Made by a program: the position numbers and the translations under genes. From Fibrobacter sp. UBA4309 (lineage in GTDB: Bacteria; Fibrobacterota; Fibrobacteria; Fibrobacterales; Fibrobacteraceae), in NCBI RefSeq assembly GCF_002395745.1, contig NZ_DGUN01000046.1, forward strand, positions 49,837 through 113,836: DNA of 64,000 nucleotides, read 5' to 3'. This document shows positions 33,490 to 42,630 of the stretch, one piece after another. Under the pieces are notes generated by a model, which did no database searches, was not told where the DNA came from, and worked only from the letters and a program-made list of their open reading frames with translations. Each line of letters opens with the position of its first letter. Position 1 is the first letter of the stretch.

Positions 33490-35406
33490 ATGCCCTTTTA
33501 CCCGAATGAAGTCATTCAGCAGCTCAAGTCACAGGCGGATATTTCGCTTGTAGTCCAGCAGTTCGTGCCGCTGAAAAAGACGGGTACGAACCGCTACGTG
33601 GGCGTATGCCCCTTCCACGACGACCACTCCCCCTCCATGACGGTGAATCCCACCATCGGCATCTACAAGTGCTTTGCCTGCGGTGCCGGCGGAGACGTGT
33701 TCAAGTTCGTCCAAGAACACGAAAAAATCGATTTCAACGGCGCGGTGGAATGGGTCGCCAACTTCATCGGGTTCCCCCTGAAAAAAGTCGGTCACAACGA
33801 GAATCCCGAAGTCGCCGAAGAACGCGGGATGGTCCGCAAGCTGAACGAACTTGCCTGCGAATGGTTCGAACAGCAACTCGCATTGAGTCCGAAAGCACTG
33901 GAATATCTCGCCAAGAGGAATATTTCCGAAGAGACCCGCAAGCAATTCCATATCGGTTACGCCCCCGGTGGCAGAGAAGGATTTATCGGATACGCCGCCA
34001 GGAACGGTTTCTCACCCAGGGACTGCGTCAAGGCAGGCCTTGCCGTCGAAAAGGAAAACGGCGGCATATCGGACAAGTTCCGCGACCGCCTGATGATCGC
34101 CATCCAGAACCTGTCCGGAGTCGTTGTCGCCTTTGGCGGTCGCGACCTCGCCCCGAAACAGGAAGGCTTCGAACGCCCCAAGTACATGAACAGTCCCGAC
34201 ACGGCACTGTACAACAAGAGCGACATCCTTTTTGGGCTGAACCATAGCCGCACGGCCATCGCCAAGGAGAACGCGGTCATCATCGTCGAAGGCTACTTCG
34301 ACCTCATCAGTCTCTACCAGGGCGGCATCCAGAACGTGGTGGCCGCATCCGGAACGGCCCTTACCGAAACTCACGCCAGCATCCTCGCCCGATACGCCAA
34401 GACGGCATACCTGGTATTCGACGGCGACGCCGCCGGACAGAAGGCAACGCTCCGTTCCCTCGAAATAGTTCTCCCCAAGGGAATCAACCCGAGAATTTTC
34501 GCCCTTTCGCGACCGGACGGTACCAAGATAGATCCGGACAACTTCGTAAACGAGCGCGGTGCCGACGCTTTCCGCGCAGAACTTTCCAATGCAGAAGACT
34601 GGCTCAGCTACCTTGCTCGCAAAAAAGACCTGCAGAGTATCGAAGCCAGGGCGGAATTCATCACCTATGCGAAATCCATTGTCAAGAGCATCGAAAACAA
34701 GGAGCTGCAGAACCAGTACTTGAACCTCTTGGCAGAACGATTCGAGACGAGCCGTTCCCTGAACGGCATCAAGAGTATCAAGCCGGCAAAGAAAGTCGTC
34801 CCGCAGTCGCAGCCACAACCGCTGCCCGACGGATTCGACGGGGATTTCTCCGAACCGGTGCAGGAACAGGCCCGCGTACCCTGGGAAATCCTGTCGCCCA
34901 TAGAAATCCGCTTTGCGAACCTGCTCGTACACAACCCGACGCTACTGGACCGCGCCTGCGAATATTTCGACATGGACCTTGCCGCAAGCGGAATACAGCT
35001 GTTCGAATCCTCGCTCATCGACGAGTTCGTAAACACGGTCATCGCCAGTTACGCCGAAACCGGAACATTCTCCGCAAAGCTCCTGTACGAGCAGCTTTCA
35101 CCCACGCTCCAGCTATTCCTGGAAAACCTGCCCGAAGAATCGTGGACGCCGCCCAAGGAAATCATCGAGTTCTACGAGACCCTGATGGTCCTTACGATGC
35201 GACTCTGCGACCGATGCAAGAAACAGATTCCTCTTTCTACCCAGGAGGGCATGGAAAAGCGCCTCAGGCTGAACCAGTTCTCGCAAAATATGCAAAAGCT
35301 GGATTCACAATACAAGAAAGGCTCGCTATCCATCGACTACCTGGCAGACCAAATCATTAAAAGCAAGCTATCTTTAATCCGCATCCTGGCCGACACACAA
35401 GGATAA
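33490..35406 (+). CDS. dnaG: DNA primase
   Basis: 638 residues from the ATG at 33490 (MPFYPNEVIQQLKSQADI), the family start; an upstream GTG/ATG frame would run through the inverted repeat. The N-terminal zinc finger is CPFHDDHSP...YKCFACGAGGD. The TOPRIM core has VIIVEGYFDLISLYQGGIQNVVAASGTAL and LVFDGDAAGQKA. The C-terminal helicase-binding region is present. Primase makes RNA primers at the fork. sufC follows after 3 bases, an unusual partner. Confidence 0.95.
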   Translation: MPFYPNEVIQQLKSQADISLVVQQFVPLKKTGTNRYVGVCPFHDDHSPSMTVNPTIGIYKCFACGAGGDVFKFVQEHEKIDFNGAVEWVANFIGFPLKKVGHNENPEVAEERGMVRKLNELACEWFEQQLALSPKALEYLAKRNISEETRKQFHIGYAPGGREGFIGYAARNGFSPRDCVKAGLAVEKENGGISDKFRDRLMIAIQNLSGVVVAFGGRDLAPKQEGFERPKYMNSPDTALYNKSDILFGLNHSRTAIAKENAVIIVEGYFDLISLYQGGIQNVVAASGTALTETHASILARYAKTAYLVFDGDAAGQKATLRSLEIVLPKGINPRIFALSRPDGTKIDPDNFVNERGADAFRAELSNAEDWLSYLARKKDLQSIEARAEFITYAKSIVKSIENKELQNQYLNLLAERFETSRSLNGIKSIKPAKKVVPQSQPQPLPDGFDGDFSEPVQEQARVPWEILSPIEIRFANLLVHNPTLLDRACEYFDMDLAASGIQLFESSLIDEFVNTVIASYAETGTFSAKLLYEQLSPTLQLFLENLPEESWTPPKEIIEFYETLMVLTMRLCDRCKKQIPLSTQEGMEKRLRLNQFSQNMQKLDSQYKKGSLSIDYLADQIIKSKLSLIRILADTQG

Positions 35407-35409
35407 ACT

Positions 35410-36156
35410 ATGTTATCTATAAAAAACCTCAAGGCAAGTATCGAAGACGGAACCCAAATCCTGAAGGGAATCAATCTCGAAGTGAAGCCCGGCGAAGTTC
35501 ACGCCATCATGGGTCCGAACGGTTCAGGCAAGAGCACGCTCTCTAAAGTCATCATGGGCCACCCCGCCTATCACGTGGACGAAGGTGCCGTAGAGCTCGA
35601 CGGCAAGAACCTGCTCGAGATGGAAATCTGTGACCGCGCGAACTCGGGGCTGTTCATCAGCACGCAGTACCCCACCGAAATCCCGGGCGTGAACAACGTG
35701 GAATTCCTGAAGATGGCGCTCAACAGCAAGCGCGCCTACCTCGGACAGCCCGAAATTGGCGACGACGAGTTCAAGAAGCTTATCGACGAGAAGATGGCCC
35801 TGCTCGAGATGGACGAGCGCTACCGCGACCGCGGCGTGAACGACGGCTACTCCGGCGGTGAGAAGAAGAGGAACGAGATTCTCCAGATGGCGATTCTCGA
35901 CCCGAAGGTGAGTTTCCTCGACGAGACGGACTCCGGCCTCGACATCGACGCGCTCCGCATCGTGGCAAACGGCATCAACCACATCATGAGCCCCGAAAAG
36001 GCGGTCATCCTCGTGACGCACTACCAGAGGCTGCTGGACTACATCAAGCCCACCTACGTGCACGTGTTGCGCCACGGGAAGATTATCCTGAGCGGCGGCC
36101 CGGAACTCGCCCTGAAGCTCGAAGAACAGGGTTACGACTGGATCGAGGAGAAGTAA
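35410..36156 (+). CDS. sufC: Fe-S cluster assembly ATPase SufC
   Basis: 248 residues. Walker A is GPNGSGKSTLSKVIMGHP, the signature is YSGGEKKRNEILQ and Walker B ends FLDETDSGLDIDAL; the Q/Y and D-x-D-S-G residues are specific to SufC. It forms a complex with SufB and SufD to build Fe-S clusters. AAGGATAAACT precedes the ATG. The stop overlaps sufD by one base (TAATG). SufB is not in the window. Confidence 0.96.
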   Translation: MLSIKNLKASIEDGTQILKGINLEVKPGEVHAIMGPNGSGKSTLSKVIMGHPAYHVDEGAVELDGKNLLEMEICDRANSGLFISTQYPTEIPGVNNVEFLKMALNSKRAYLGQPEIGDDEFKKLIDEKMALLEMDERYRDRGVNDGYSGGEKKRNEILQMAILDPKVSFLDETDSGLDIDALRIVANGINHIMSPEKAVILVTHYQRLLDYIKPTYVHVLRHGKIILSGGPELALKLEEQGYDWIEEK

Positions 36157-37133
36157 TGGACGCCATAGCCCGCATAAAGCAACTGGGGATGCCCCGCCGC
36201 AACGACGAACTGTGGACGTTTTTCCCCGTAGCCAAGATTCCCGCACCGGAATTTCCCGACGCCTGCGCCAGCGAAGAGGACTTTTCCGGTGAAACCGATT
36301 TCGCGGCCCTCCTGCCGGTGGCGCAAAACGCGCGCACGATGGTCCAGAACATCGCCGACGGTTCCGAAGAGATGGCGCTCCTCAAATGCAACAACGATTT
36401 CGGCCGCACCGTCCTTAATATCGGCAAGAACGCCAAGGCCAGTTTCGAAATCCTGGACAACAAGGTCGAGCACCAGATAAGCGCGGAACGCTTTGACCTG
36501 CATGTAGGCGAAGGCGCCGACGTGGAAATCTTCTTCGCGAATCCCGCAAACGATCTCCCGCTCAAATTCCGCCATTTCAGCATCGAGCAATCGGCGAATT
36601 CTACCGTACGTTTCTCGTCCATCGAACGCGGCAACGGCATTTCCCGCGTTAGCCTCGACTGTCACCTGCGCGGCAACGGAGCCCGTTTCGAAATCCGCAC
36701 GCTGAACGTTCTCGGCGGCAGCTCCGAAAGCCATCATAGGCTACATATTTACCACGATGTCCCCGAGACCACAAGCATCCAGTTCTCCCGCAACCTCCTG
36801 GACGGCAGTTCCCGCGCCAGCTACGACGGCAGCGTCATCGTAGGGAACGGATGTACCAAGGCGTTTTCCAGCCAGCTCGTGAACACGATCCTGCTCTCGG
36901 AAGACAGTTCCGTTTCCGTGAAGCCGGTGCTCAAGATATACCACGACGACGTGGAATGCACGCACGGCAATACCGTGGGCGAACTCGACGCGGATCAGAT
37001 GTTCTACCTCGTGAGTCGCGGCATCCCGGCAGAAAAAGCGAAGAAAATGCTTATTTCAAGCTTTGCCCGGGAACTGTTCTACCCGCTACCCGACTCCCCC
37101 GCCAAAAGACGCCTGTTGCAGGTTCTAGGCTAG
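36156..37133 (+). CDS. sufD: Fe-S cluster assembly protein SufD
   Basis: 325 residues, shorter than the roughly 420 of E. coli SufD, with the N-terminal part reduced. The C-terminal core has the SufD form DVECTHGNTVGELDADQMFYL followed by SRGIPAEKAKKMLI and FARELFYPL. It works with SufC. N-terminal RRNDELWTFFP matches the E-x-W-[KR]-[YF] SufD start. A terminator follows at 37161. Confidence 0.88.
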   Translation: MDAIARIKQLGMPRRNDELWTFFPVAKIPAPEFPDACASEEDFSGETDFAALLPVAQNARTMVQNIADGSEEMALLKCNNDFGRTVLNIGKNAKASFEILDNKVEHQISAERFDLHVGEGADVEIFFANPANDLPLKFRHFSIEQSANSTVRFSSIERGNGISRVSLDCHLRGNGARFEIRTLNVLGGSSESHHRLHIYHDVPETTSIQFSRNLLDGSSRASYDGSVIVGNGCTKAFSSQLVNTILLSEDSSVSVKPVLKIYHDDVECTHGNTVGELDADQMFYLVSRGIPAEKAKKMLISSFARELFYPLPDSPAKRRLLQVLG

Positions 37134-37160
37134 CACGCCAAGATCAGTTTGAAAACGGAA

Positions 37161-37187
37161 AAGCGGCCCCTCAAAGAGGGACCGCTT
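37161..37187 (+). terminator. Terminator of the dnaG-sufCD operon
   Basis: AAGCGGCCCCTC-AAA-GAGGGACCGCTT: a 12-position stem with one mismatch, then TCTT. It begins 28 bases after the sufD stop. Confidence 0.75.
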
Positions 37188-37208
37188 TCTTAGGGGAATG
37201 AGAACTTT

Positions 37209-37313
37209 TTAAATAAACACGGCGTAGAGGAGCAGGGCTACGCCCGAGAAAGCCATTATGAAGTTGTTGTAGAATGCGTTGCTGCAGAGATCCTTTCTGA
37301 TTTGATTCATCAT
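37209..37313 (-). CDS. 34-residue single-span membrane microprotein
   Basis: Starting from tandem ATGs at 37313 and ending in TAA, it encodes MMNQIRKDLCSNAFYNNFIM then AFSGVALLLYAVFI. The N-terminal half is polar; the C-terminal half is one hydrophobic segment. Purine-rich AAGGGAAAGGG lies 6 to 16 bases upstream and a TATATT hexamer about 30 upstream. It fills the otherwise empty gap between sufD and the SulP gene. No homologue is recalled. Confidence 0.55.
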   Translation of the reverse strand: MMNQIRKDLCSNAFYNNFIMAFSGVALLLYAVFI

Positions 37314-37423
37314 GTTTATCCCTTTCCCTTGTTGACTCAAATATAGATTAGGGTTCATGGCGATTCAAGTATCAAAAATCACAGTGCGATTTGCGTCACA
37401 AAGTGCCAAAAAACTTACGCAGA

Positions 37424-39331
37424 TTACGGCGTTTTTTCCTCGATTTTCACGACCGGTTCGTCCATCATCTTTTCGGCGATAACTTCGGGAGTTTCCTCGG
37501 CAATCGCGGCGTTCGATTCCTCGGGCATCCACGGCTTGTCGAGGCTCTTTTCCCAAGAAACCGTGGGCGCAGCGACAGCCTCGTGCGAGGTATCCACGAC
37601 AGGAAGGCCAAGGAGTTCGCGGGCGCGGTTCAGGGCGGCGTCGATGTTGCCGAGAGCGTTCTCTTCACCGAGCTGCTTCAAGACGCCTGCGCGGGTCAGC
37701 GCCACCACAGGCTGGGCATGCACGCCACTAAGCAACAGCTGCGTGCCTTCGCGGTTACAGCGGTTCAGCAAGTCCTCGATCATCTGGATACCGGCGGCAT
37801 CGATGCTCGAGACGCTACGCATGCGCAAGATGAGGATTTTCGGCTTGTCCGAAATGCGCGCCATGGTATCCTTGAACTTGTCAACCGCACCGAAGAACAG
37901 CGAACCGGCGAGTTCGTAAACCACCACGCCCTTCGGCACCTGACGGCTGAGCTCGTTGTGGGCGGCTTCCTCGTCGTCTTCCTTGAGGGCTTCGGTCACC
38001 GCCTCCATCTCGGAAACGTCGCTCATGCGCTTGATGAACAGCACCGCGGCCAGCAGCACGCCGACTTCGATGGCAACCGTGAGGTCGATGATGACCGTAA
38101 GGAAGAAGGCCACGAGCATCACGATGACGTCGCTCTTGGGAGCCTTGAACATCTTGATGAAGCTGCGGTAACCGCACATGTTGAAGGCCACCTGGAACAG
38201 CACGGCGGCAAGGGCCGCCATCGGAATCATCTCGGCATACTTGCCGAGTACGAGCATAATGAGCAAAAGCACTACCGCATGCACGAGGCCCGAAATCGGG
38301 CTCACGGCGCCGTTACGGATGTTGGTCGCGGTACGGGCAATGGCGCCCGTAGCGGGAATGCCGCCGAACATCGGCGAAAGCACGTTCGCCACGCCCTGTC
38401 CGAAGAGTTCGGTGTTGGAGCGGTGCTTGGTGGAGGTCATACCGTCGGCCACCACCGCCGAAAGCAGGGATTCGATAGCGCCGAGGATGGCGATCGTGAG
38501 TGCCGGCTGGAACACCTTCTGCATCATCTCGAGACTGATGTTCGGCAAGTGCGGAACCGGGAAGCCGCTCGGGATGTGGTTTTTCATGCCGATGGTCACC
38601 ACGCCGTGACCGGTAATGGGATCGTCCCAGCCCAGCACTTTCACGAGCACGGTCGCGACGATAATGGCGATGAGGGAGCCGGGCACCTTGGTGGTGATTT
38701 TCGGCCACAGGATGCACACGGCGAGCGCCACGAGGCCCACGATGACGGCATAGCCGTTAACGGTATCGAAGGAGGTCGCGTAAAGCTTGATCTTGCCGAC
38801 AGCGTCGGCCGGGTCCTTCGCCAAAAAACGCAGGCCGAAGAAATTCGGGACCTGGCCGAGCGCGATGATGATGGCGATACCCGCGGTAAAGCCGACCGTC
38901 ACCGGGTACGGGATGAACTTGATGATGGCGCCGAACTTGGCAATGCCGAAAATGATAAGGAGAATACCCGCCAGAAGCGTAGCGGAAGCGAGGCCGTCGT
39001 AGCCGTACTGGCTCACGATGCCGTAGACAATCACGATGAAGGCGCCCGTGGGGCCGCCAATCTGGAAGCGGGAACCGCCCAGGAGGGAAATTGTGAAACC
39101 CGCGATAATCGCGGTGTAGAGGCCCTGTTCGGGGCCGACGCCCGAGGCGATGGCGAAAGCGATGGCAAGCGGGAGCGCGAGGATACCCACGATGAGACCC
39201 GACATCAGGTCGCTCATGAAATTCTTCTTGGTATAGCCCCGGCGAACCGTACGGAACAATTCGGGGACAATCGTCGTCTTGACGCCAGCAAGGAAACTCT
39301 TGACGGATTCTTTGGCGTGAATATTGGACAT
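37424..39331 (-). CDS. SulP-family anion transporter with STAS domain
   Basis: 635 residues from the ATG at 39331 with GGAG five bases upstream (a GTG two codons earlier lacks spacing). The membrane part has SDLMSGLIVGILALPLAIAF, GPTGAFIVIV and several more spans, about 11 to 14. The STAS domain is at residues 490-590 (VVVYELAGSLFFGAVDKF, SVSSIDAAGIQMIE), with a long acidic tail. SulP proteins carry sulfate, bicarbonate or dicarboxylates; the substrate cannot be read off. Bicarbonate or sulfate uptake would fit an anaerobe that fixes CO2 into succinate. Confidence 0.9.
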   Translation of the reverse strand: MSNIHAKESVKSFLAGVKTTIVPELFRTVRRGYTKKNFMSDLMSGLIVGILALPLAIAFAIASGVGPEQGLYTAIIAGFTISLLGGSRFQIGGPTGAFIVIVYGIVSQYGYDGLASATLLAGILLIIFGIAKFGAIIKFIPYPVTVGFTAGIAIIIALGQVPNFFGLRFLAKDPADAVGKIKLYATSFDTVNGYAVIVGLVALAVCILWPKITTKVPGSLIAIIVATVLVKVLGWDDPITGHGVVTIGMKNHIPSGFPVPHLPNISLEMMQKVFQPALTIAILGAIESLLSAVVADGMTSTKHRSNTELFGQGVANVLSPMFGGIPATGAIARTATNIRNGAVSPISGLVHAVVLLLIMLVLGKYAEMIPMAALAAVLFQVAFNMCGYRSFIKMFKAPKSDVIVMLVAFFLTVIIDLTVAIEVGVLLAAVLFIKRMSDVSEMEAVTEALKEDDEEAAHNELSRQVPKGVVVYELAGSLFFGAVDKFKDTMARISDKPKILILRMRSVSSIDAAGIQMIEDLLNRCNREGTQLLLSGVHAQPVVALTRAGVLKQLGEENALGNIDAALNRARELLGLPVVDTSHEAVAAPTVSWEKSLDKPWMPEESNAAIAEETPEVIAEKMMDEPVVKIEEKTP

Positions 39332-39415
39332 GGTCACTCCGTTCTTAGGAACGGCGCCAAATTTAGGAAAATTTACATACCCTGTTAAGGGGGAGAAAGA
39401 AAAAAGTAATGTGAG

Positions 39416-39754
39416 CTAGAGGAGTCCCTTCTTCGCACTCTTCATCAGGTTCTTCACCTGCTTGTTGCTGAGCTGCGGGACATCCGCATCGCGTTCGCGG
39501 CGGGACTTGGGCGCGCATTCTTCGCAATAGTACTTGATGACCGTACCGAAACTTGCTGCGCCGTTGCCCAAATCCGTCTGGCGCGTGCGGTAAGAGCGCA
39601 CCAGGGCCTCCCGGTGGCACTTGTCACAGACCCCCATCTTCGGGGCTGCCGGTTCACGGCGTTTGTCCTTCTTGGCGTTCTTATCGTCATCCATCGCCCA
39701 GGCTCTTGCGCTAGCTGCATTCTTTGAAGCGAAATGGTCGTCAAACAAGCTCAT
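39416..39754 (-). CDS. Small zinc-ribbon-like protein
   Basis: 112 residues from the ATG at 39754, which has AAAGGAG five bases upstream; the longer frame starts in a region without such a site. Two CxxC pairs (CDKC and CEEC), 38 residues apart, should bind zinc. The N-terminal half is charged (DDDKNAKKDKRRE) and the C-terminus is basic (NLMKSAKKGLL). The role is unknown; nucleic-acid or ribosome binding is possible. Confidence 0.7.
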   Translation of the reverse strand: MSLFDDHFASKNAASARAWAMDDDKNAKKDKRREPAAPKMGVCDKCHREALVRSYRTRQTDLGNGAASFGTVIKYYCEECAPKSRRERDADVPQLSNKQVKNLMKSAKKGLL

Positions 39755-39771
39755 AATGACTCCTTTCTTTT

Positions 39772-40356
39772 TTATTTCATCGTTTCTAATATACAATCTT
39801 GCAAAAACAAAGATAAGAGCGTCAGGCACAAAGACGTCGGTTTTGCGTCCTCGGAATAGAGACTCCGGGCAAACTTGCCCCTTTCCGCCTGCATTTCCCT
39901 GAATTTTTCGGCATGGACTTCGAAATCCATCACGCTAAAACGCTCCGGCGACTTCGAGGCGAACCCGCGGATGGCTTCGTTCAGTTCCGAGACTCGATCG
40001 GAGACTTCCGGGAGCAATTCCTTCGGGATAGTAACGAAATGGACAAAAGACTGCGTCTTTTTCAGTATTTCGTCGACAAGGGCTTCGTAATTCGCGGTCA
40101 CCTTGACCACATCGCAGCCTTCCCGCTTCATTTCGCTGAGACCGAGCGCAAATACGATACGTCCGGCCTGCTTGCCGATAATATCGGAGGAGGCTCTCGC
40201 CAAAAGCTGCGGAATCGAAGGCAGGAGCGGCGCATTGACAGAAAACTGCATCGGGCGGTTGGGCTTACGGCAGAGAAGCATTTCCACGCAACGCGCAGCG
40301 GCTTCCCCCTGCGGGCCCAACAATTCGTCACCTATGATAAGCAGCCTGTTTTCCAC
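39772..40356 (-). CDS. SGNH/GDSL-hydrolase-like protein lacking the usual serine
   Basis: 194 residues. It begins RLLIIGDELLGPQG, the position of the GDSL block, but with GDE in place of GDS, so the nucleophile is absent. Other parts, LPSIPQLLARASSDII and GRIVFALGLSEMKREG, fit an SGNH-like alpha/beta sheet. No signal peptide. It lies next to the TusA-like gene in the same orientation (9-base gap). Either the fold assignment is wrong or the protein is a non-catalytic or altered member. Confidence 0.45.
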   Translation of the reverse strand: MENRLLIIGDELLGPQGEAAARCVEMLLCRKPNRPMQFSVNAPLLPSIPQLLARASSDIIGKQAGRIVFALGLSEMKREGCDVVKVTANYEALVDEILKKTQSFVHFVTIPKELLPEVSDRVSELNEAIRGFASKSPERFSVMDFEVHAEKFREMQAERGKFARSLYSEDAKPTSLCLTLLSLFLQDCILETMK

Positions 40357-40365
40357 ACCAATAAT

Positions 40366-40884
40366 TTACTCTTTATTATTCGGTCTGACCACCTTGATTG
40401 CCCAATAATTCGCCTTTTTTTCGCGAAAAACCACTTTATGGCCATCTGCGACCAGGGCTCCAGGCACATTTTCTATAGGAGACCCGTCATCAAGCCAGAT
40501 TTCCAGTTCCGTGTCGTAGGGAAACCCGGCCATGACAAGCCTTGAACGGGCGGCATTGGACGGGCACTTGACCCCACGCAGGTCCAGCAAGTGCGGAATC
40601 CCTTCCTTCAACTGTTCCGGAAGCGGACAGGAACGTATCTTTTGGCAAAAATCAGCTATTTCCCTACAAAACTGGTCCGGTTTTTCGAGCCATTCCCCCA
40701 GCGAGCCGCCAAGAGCTCCCGAAAGGACCGCCCGGGAAAGGGCTTCTCCAGGTTGCAAGAGCATCCCCGTACACCGCCTGAACCATTCCGCACAGGCATA
40801 AGAGACGAGAGTACGCAAGGCCTCGTCGAATTTATCGCTTCCACGGTTGGTTTCTATCCATTTTTCTATGGGAGACTGTTCCAT
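40366..40884 (-). CDS. Protein with C-terminal TusA-like sulfur-carrier domain
   Basis: 172 residues from the ATG at 40884; an ATG three codons upstream (40893) is also possible. The C-terminal 75 residues have LLDLRGVKCPSNAARSRLVM and ELEIWLDDGSPIENVPGALVADGHKVV, the TusA/SirA fold with its catalytic Cys, but CPxP is changed to CPSN. The N-terminal 95 residues are helical with five Cys and unrecognised. TusA passes sulfane sulfur in tRNA thiolation and cofactor synthesis. The role here is open. Confidence 0.75.
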   Translation of the reverse strand: MEQSPIEKWIETNRGSDKFDEALRTLVSYACAEWFRRCTGMLLQPGEALSRAVLSGALGGSLGEWLEKPDQFCREIADFCQKIRSCPLPEQLKEGIPHLLDLRGVKCPSNAARSRLVMAGFPYDTELEIWLDDGSPIENVPGALVADGHKVVFREKKANYWAIKVVRPNNKE

Positions 40885-41074
40885 TTTATACATCCGGTTT
40901 CCAAACTTACAATTTAATTGTTTTTTTTCAAAAACGCCTAAAATTTTGAATTTTCGCCAAATTTGAGCGTATTCAACTTTTTTCACACTTTTTTACGCAC
41001 GAAACATAGCAAAGTCTGCTAATGGTTTCTATATTTGGCCGCAAGCATTCAATTATGCAAAGGTTTTTGAAAGG

Positions 41075-42625
41075 ATGAGTACTGTACTTCTCTACGCAAT
41101 GTTCGTAGTCTATTGTATCGCCGGTGTGGGATTGGTGATTTACGGTTTCAGCTGCTATTATAGCATATACCTTTTCCTAAAAAACAGCCGCACCACGCGT
41201 CTCGCCGACCGCAAAAAGATTCTCCAGTTCTATCGCGAACATTCCATCAACGAACTGCCGCAAGTCACTACCCAGCTCCCGGTCTTTAACGAAGCCAACT
41301 GTGTCGAACGCCTGCTCGAGGCCGTCTGCGCCATCGACTACCCCAAGGACAAGCACGAAATCCAGGTCCTGGACGACTCCACCGACGAATGCTACGAAGT
41401 GGCCAAGAAGAAGGTAGACGAACTCGCCGCCCGCGGCTACGACATCAAGCTCATCCACCGTACGAACCGTTCCGAATTCAAGGCCGGCGCCCTCAAGGAA
41501 GCCATGGCCGTCGCCAAGGGCGATTTCCTCGCGATTTTCGACGCCGACTTCGTCCCCGAGAAGGACTTCCTCCTCAAGACCATCCCCTACCTGGTGATGG
41601 ACGATCAGATCGGCCTGGTCCAGGGCCGCTGGGGTCACCTGAACCGCACCGAATCCGGTCTTACGCTCGCCCAGTCCATCGGTATCGACGGACACTTCGT
41701 GGTGGAACAGTCCGCCCGTAGCTGGGGCAAGCTCTTCATGAACTTCAACGGTACCGCAGGCGTATGGCGCAAGCAGGCCATCTACGGCGGTGGCGGCTGG
41801 GAAGGCGATACGCTGACCGAAGACATGGACCTTTCTTACCGTTCTCAGCTCGCCGGTTGGAAGATGAAGTTCGTATTCGACGTGATCGTTCCGGCCGAAC
41901 TCCCGAACGACATCAACGCGTTCAAGGCACAGCAGTTCCGCTGGGCAAAGGGTTCCATCCAGACTGCCATCAAGATTTTGCCGCGCGTCCTCAAGGCCAA
42001 GGTTCCCCTCCGCGTCAAGATCGGCGCCATCCTCCACACGACGCACTACTCCATCCACCCCTGCATGCTCTTTACCGCCCTTTGCGCATGGCCGCTGCTC
42101 GCGTTCTTTGAACCGGTCGCCCACCTGCCCACCTGGGTCTACACTGTCGGGTTCAGCTTTATTTTCCTCGCCGCTATCGCTCCTTCTGTTCTTTATTTCG
42201 TTGCACAGCGCTGCTCCGGCTATACCGGTTGGAAAATCCGCCTCTTGAGCCTCCCCATTCTCATGGCCCTGGGCGTGGGCATCGCCGTGAGCAACTCCCG
42301 TGCCGTATTCTCTGCCGTCCTCGGCACCAAGGGAAGTTTCGTCCGCACCCCGAAGAGCGGCGGCTCGAAGAAGAAGGCCAAGAGCCATTACGCACAGAAG
42401 TTCCCGTGGCAGGCTATCCTGGAACTGGGCGTAGGCGTCTACTGCATCTTCGGTCTTCTGGAATACATCGGCGCGCAGAAGTTCATCATCGGACCGTTCC
42501 TCGCCCTCTACTCCGTCGGGTTCCTTTCCGTGGGCGTATTGAGCTTCATGCACTTCATCAGCAACCTCTTCGAAATCCACAAGGTCCGCAAGGAACACGG
42601 AAACGTAGAGGGCCAGGAAGCCTAG
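41075..42625 (+). CDS. Membrane GT2 glycosyltransferase (cellulose synthase-like)
   Basis: 516 residues. One N-terminal span (LLYAMFVVYCIAGVGLVIYGF) precedes the GT-A domain with QVLDDSTD, FDADFVP, the acidic acceptor loop TLTEDMDLSYR and QQFRWAKGS (Q-x-x-R-W), the processive-synthase D,D,D,Q-x-x-R-W set. About four spans follow. It resembles CslA-type glucomannan/mannan synthases and could extrude a beta-linked polysaccharide. No BcsB/BcsC partners are near. Its terminator lies inside the convergent pseudopilin gene. Confidence 0.92.
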   Translation: MSTVLLYAMFVVYCIAGVGLVIYGFSCYYSIYLFLKNSRTTRLADRKKILQFYREHSINELPQVTTQLPVFNEANCVERLLEAVCAIDYPKDKHEIQVLDDSTDECYEVAKKKVDELAARGYDIKLIHRTNRSEFKAGALKEAMAVAKGDFLAIFDADFVPEKDFLLKTIPYLVMDDQIGLVQGRWGHLNRTESGLTLAQSIGIDGHFVVEQSARSWGKLFMNFNGTAGVWRKQAIYGGGGWEGDTLTEDMDLSYRSQLAGWKMKFVFDVIVPAELPNDINAFKAQQFRWAKGSIQTAIKILPRVLKAKVPLRVKIGAILHTTHYSIHPCMLFTALCAWPLLAFFEPVAHLPTWVYTVGFSFIFLAAIAPSVLYFVAQRCSGYTGWKIRLLSLPILMALGVGIAVSNSRAVFSAVLGTKGSFVRTPKSGGSKKKAKSHYAQKFPWQAILELGVGVYCIFGLLEYIGAQKFIIGPFLALYSVGFLSVGVLSFMHFISNLFEIHKVRKEHGNVEGQEA

Positions 42626-42630
42626 GATTC

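Noticed and set aside
37391..39388. 665-residue plus-strand open frame opposite the SulP gene
   Set aside because: The composition (His/Arg/Asp/Glu-rich, no hydrophobic core) is that of the reverse complement of membrane codons.
41177..42598. 473-residue minus-strand open frame opposite the GT2 gene
   Set aside because: The GT2 frame has all catalytic motifs; the antisense frame is low-complexity and acidic.
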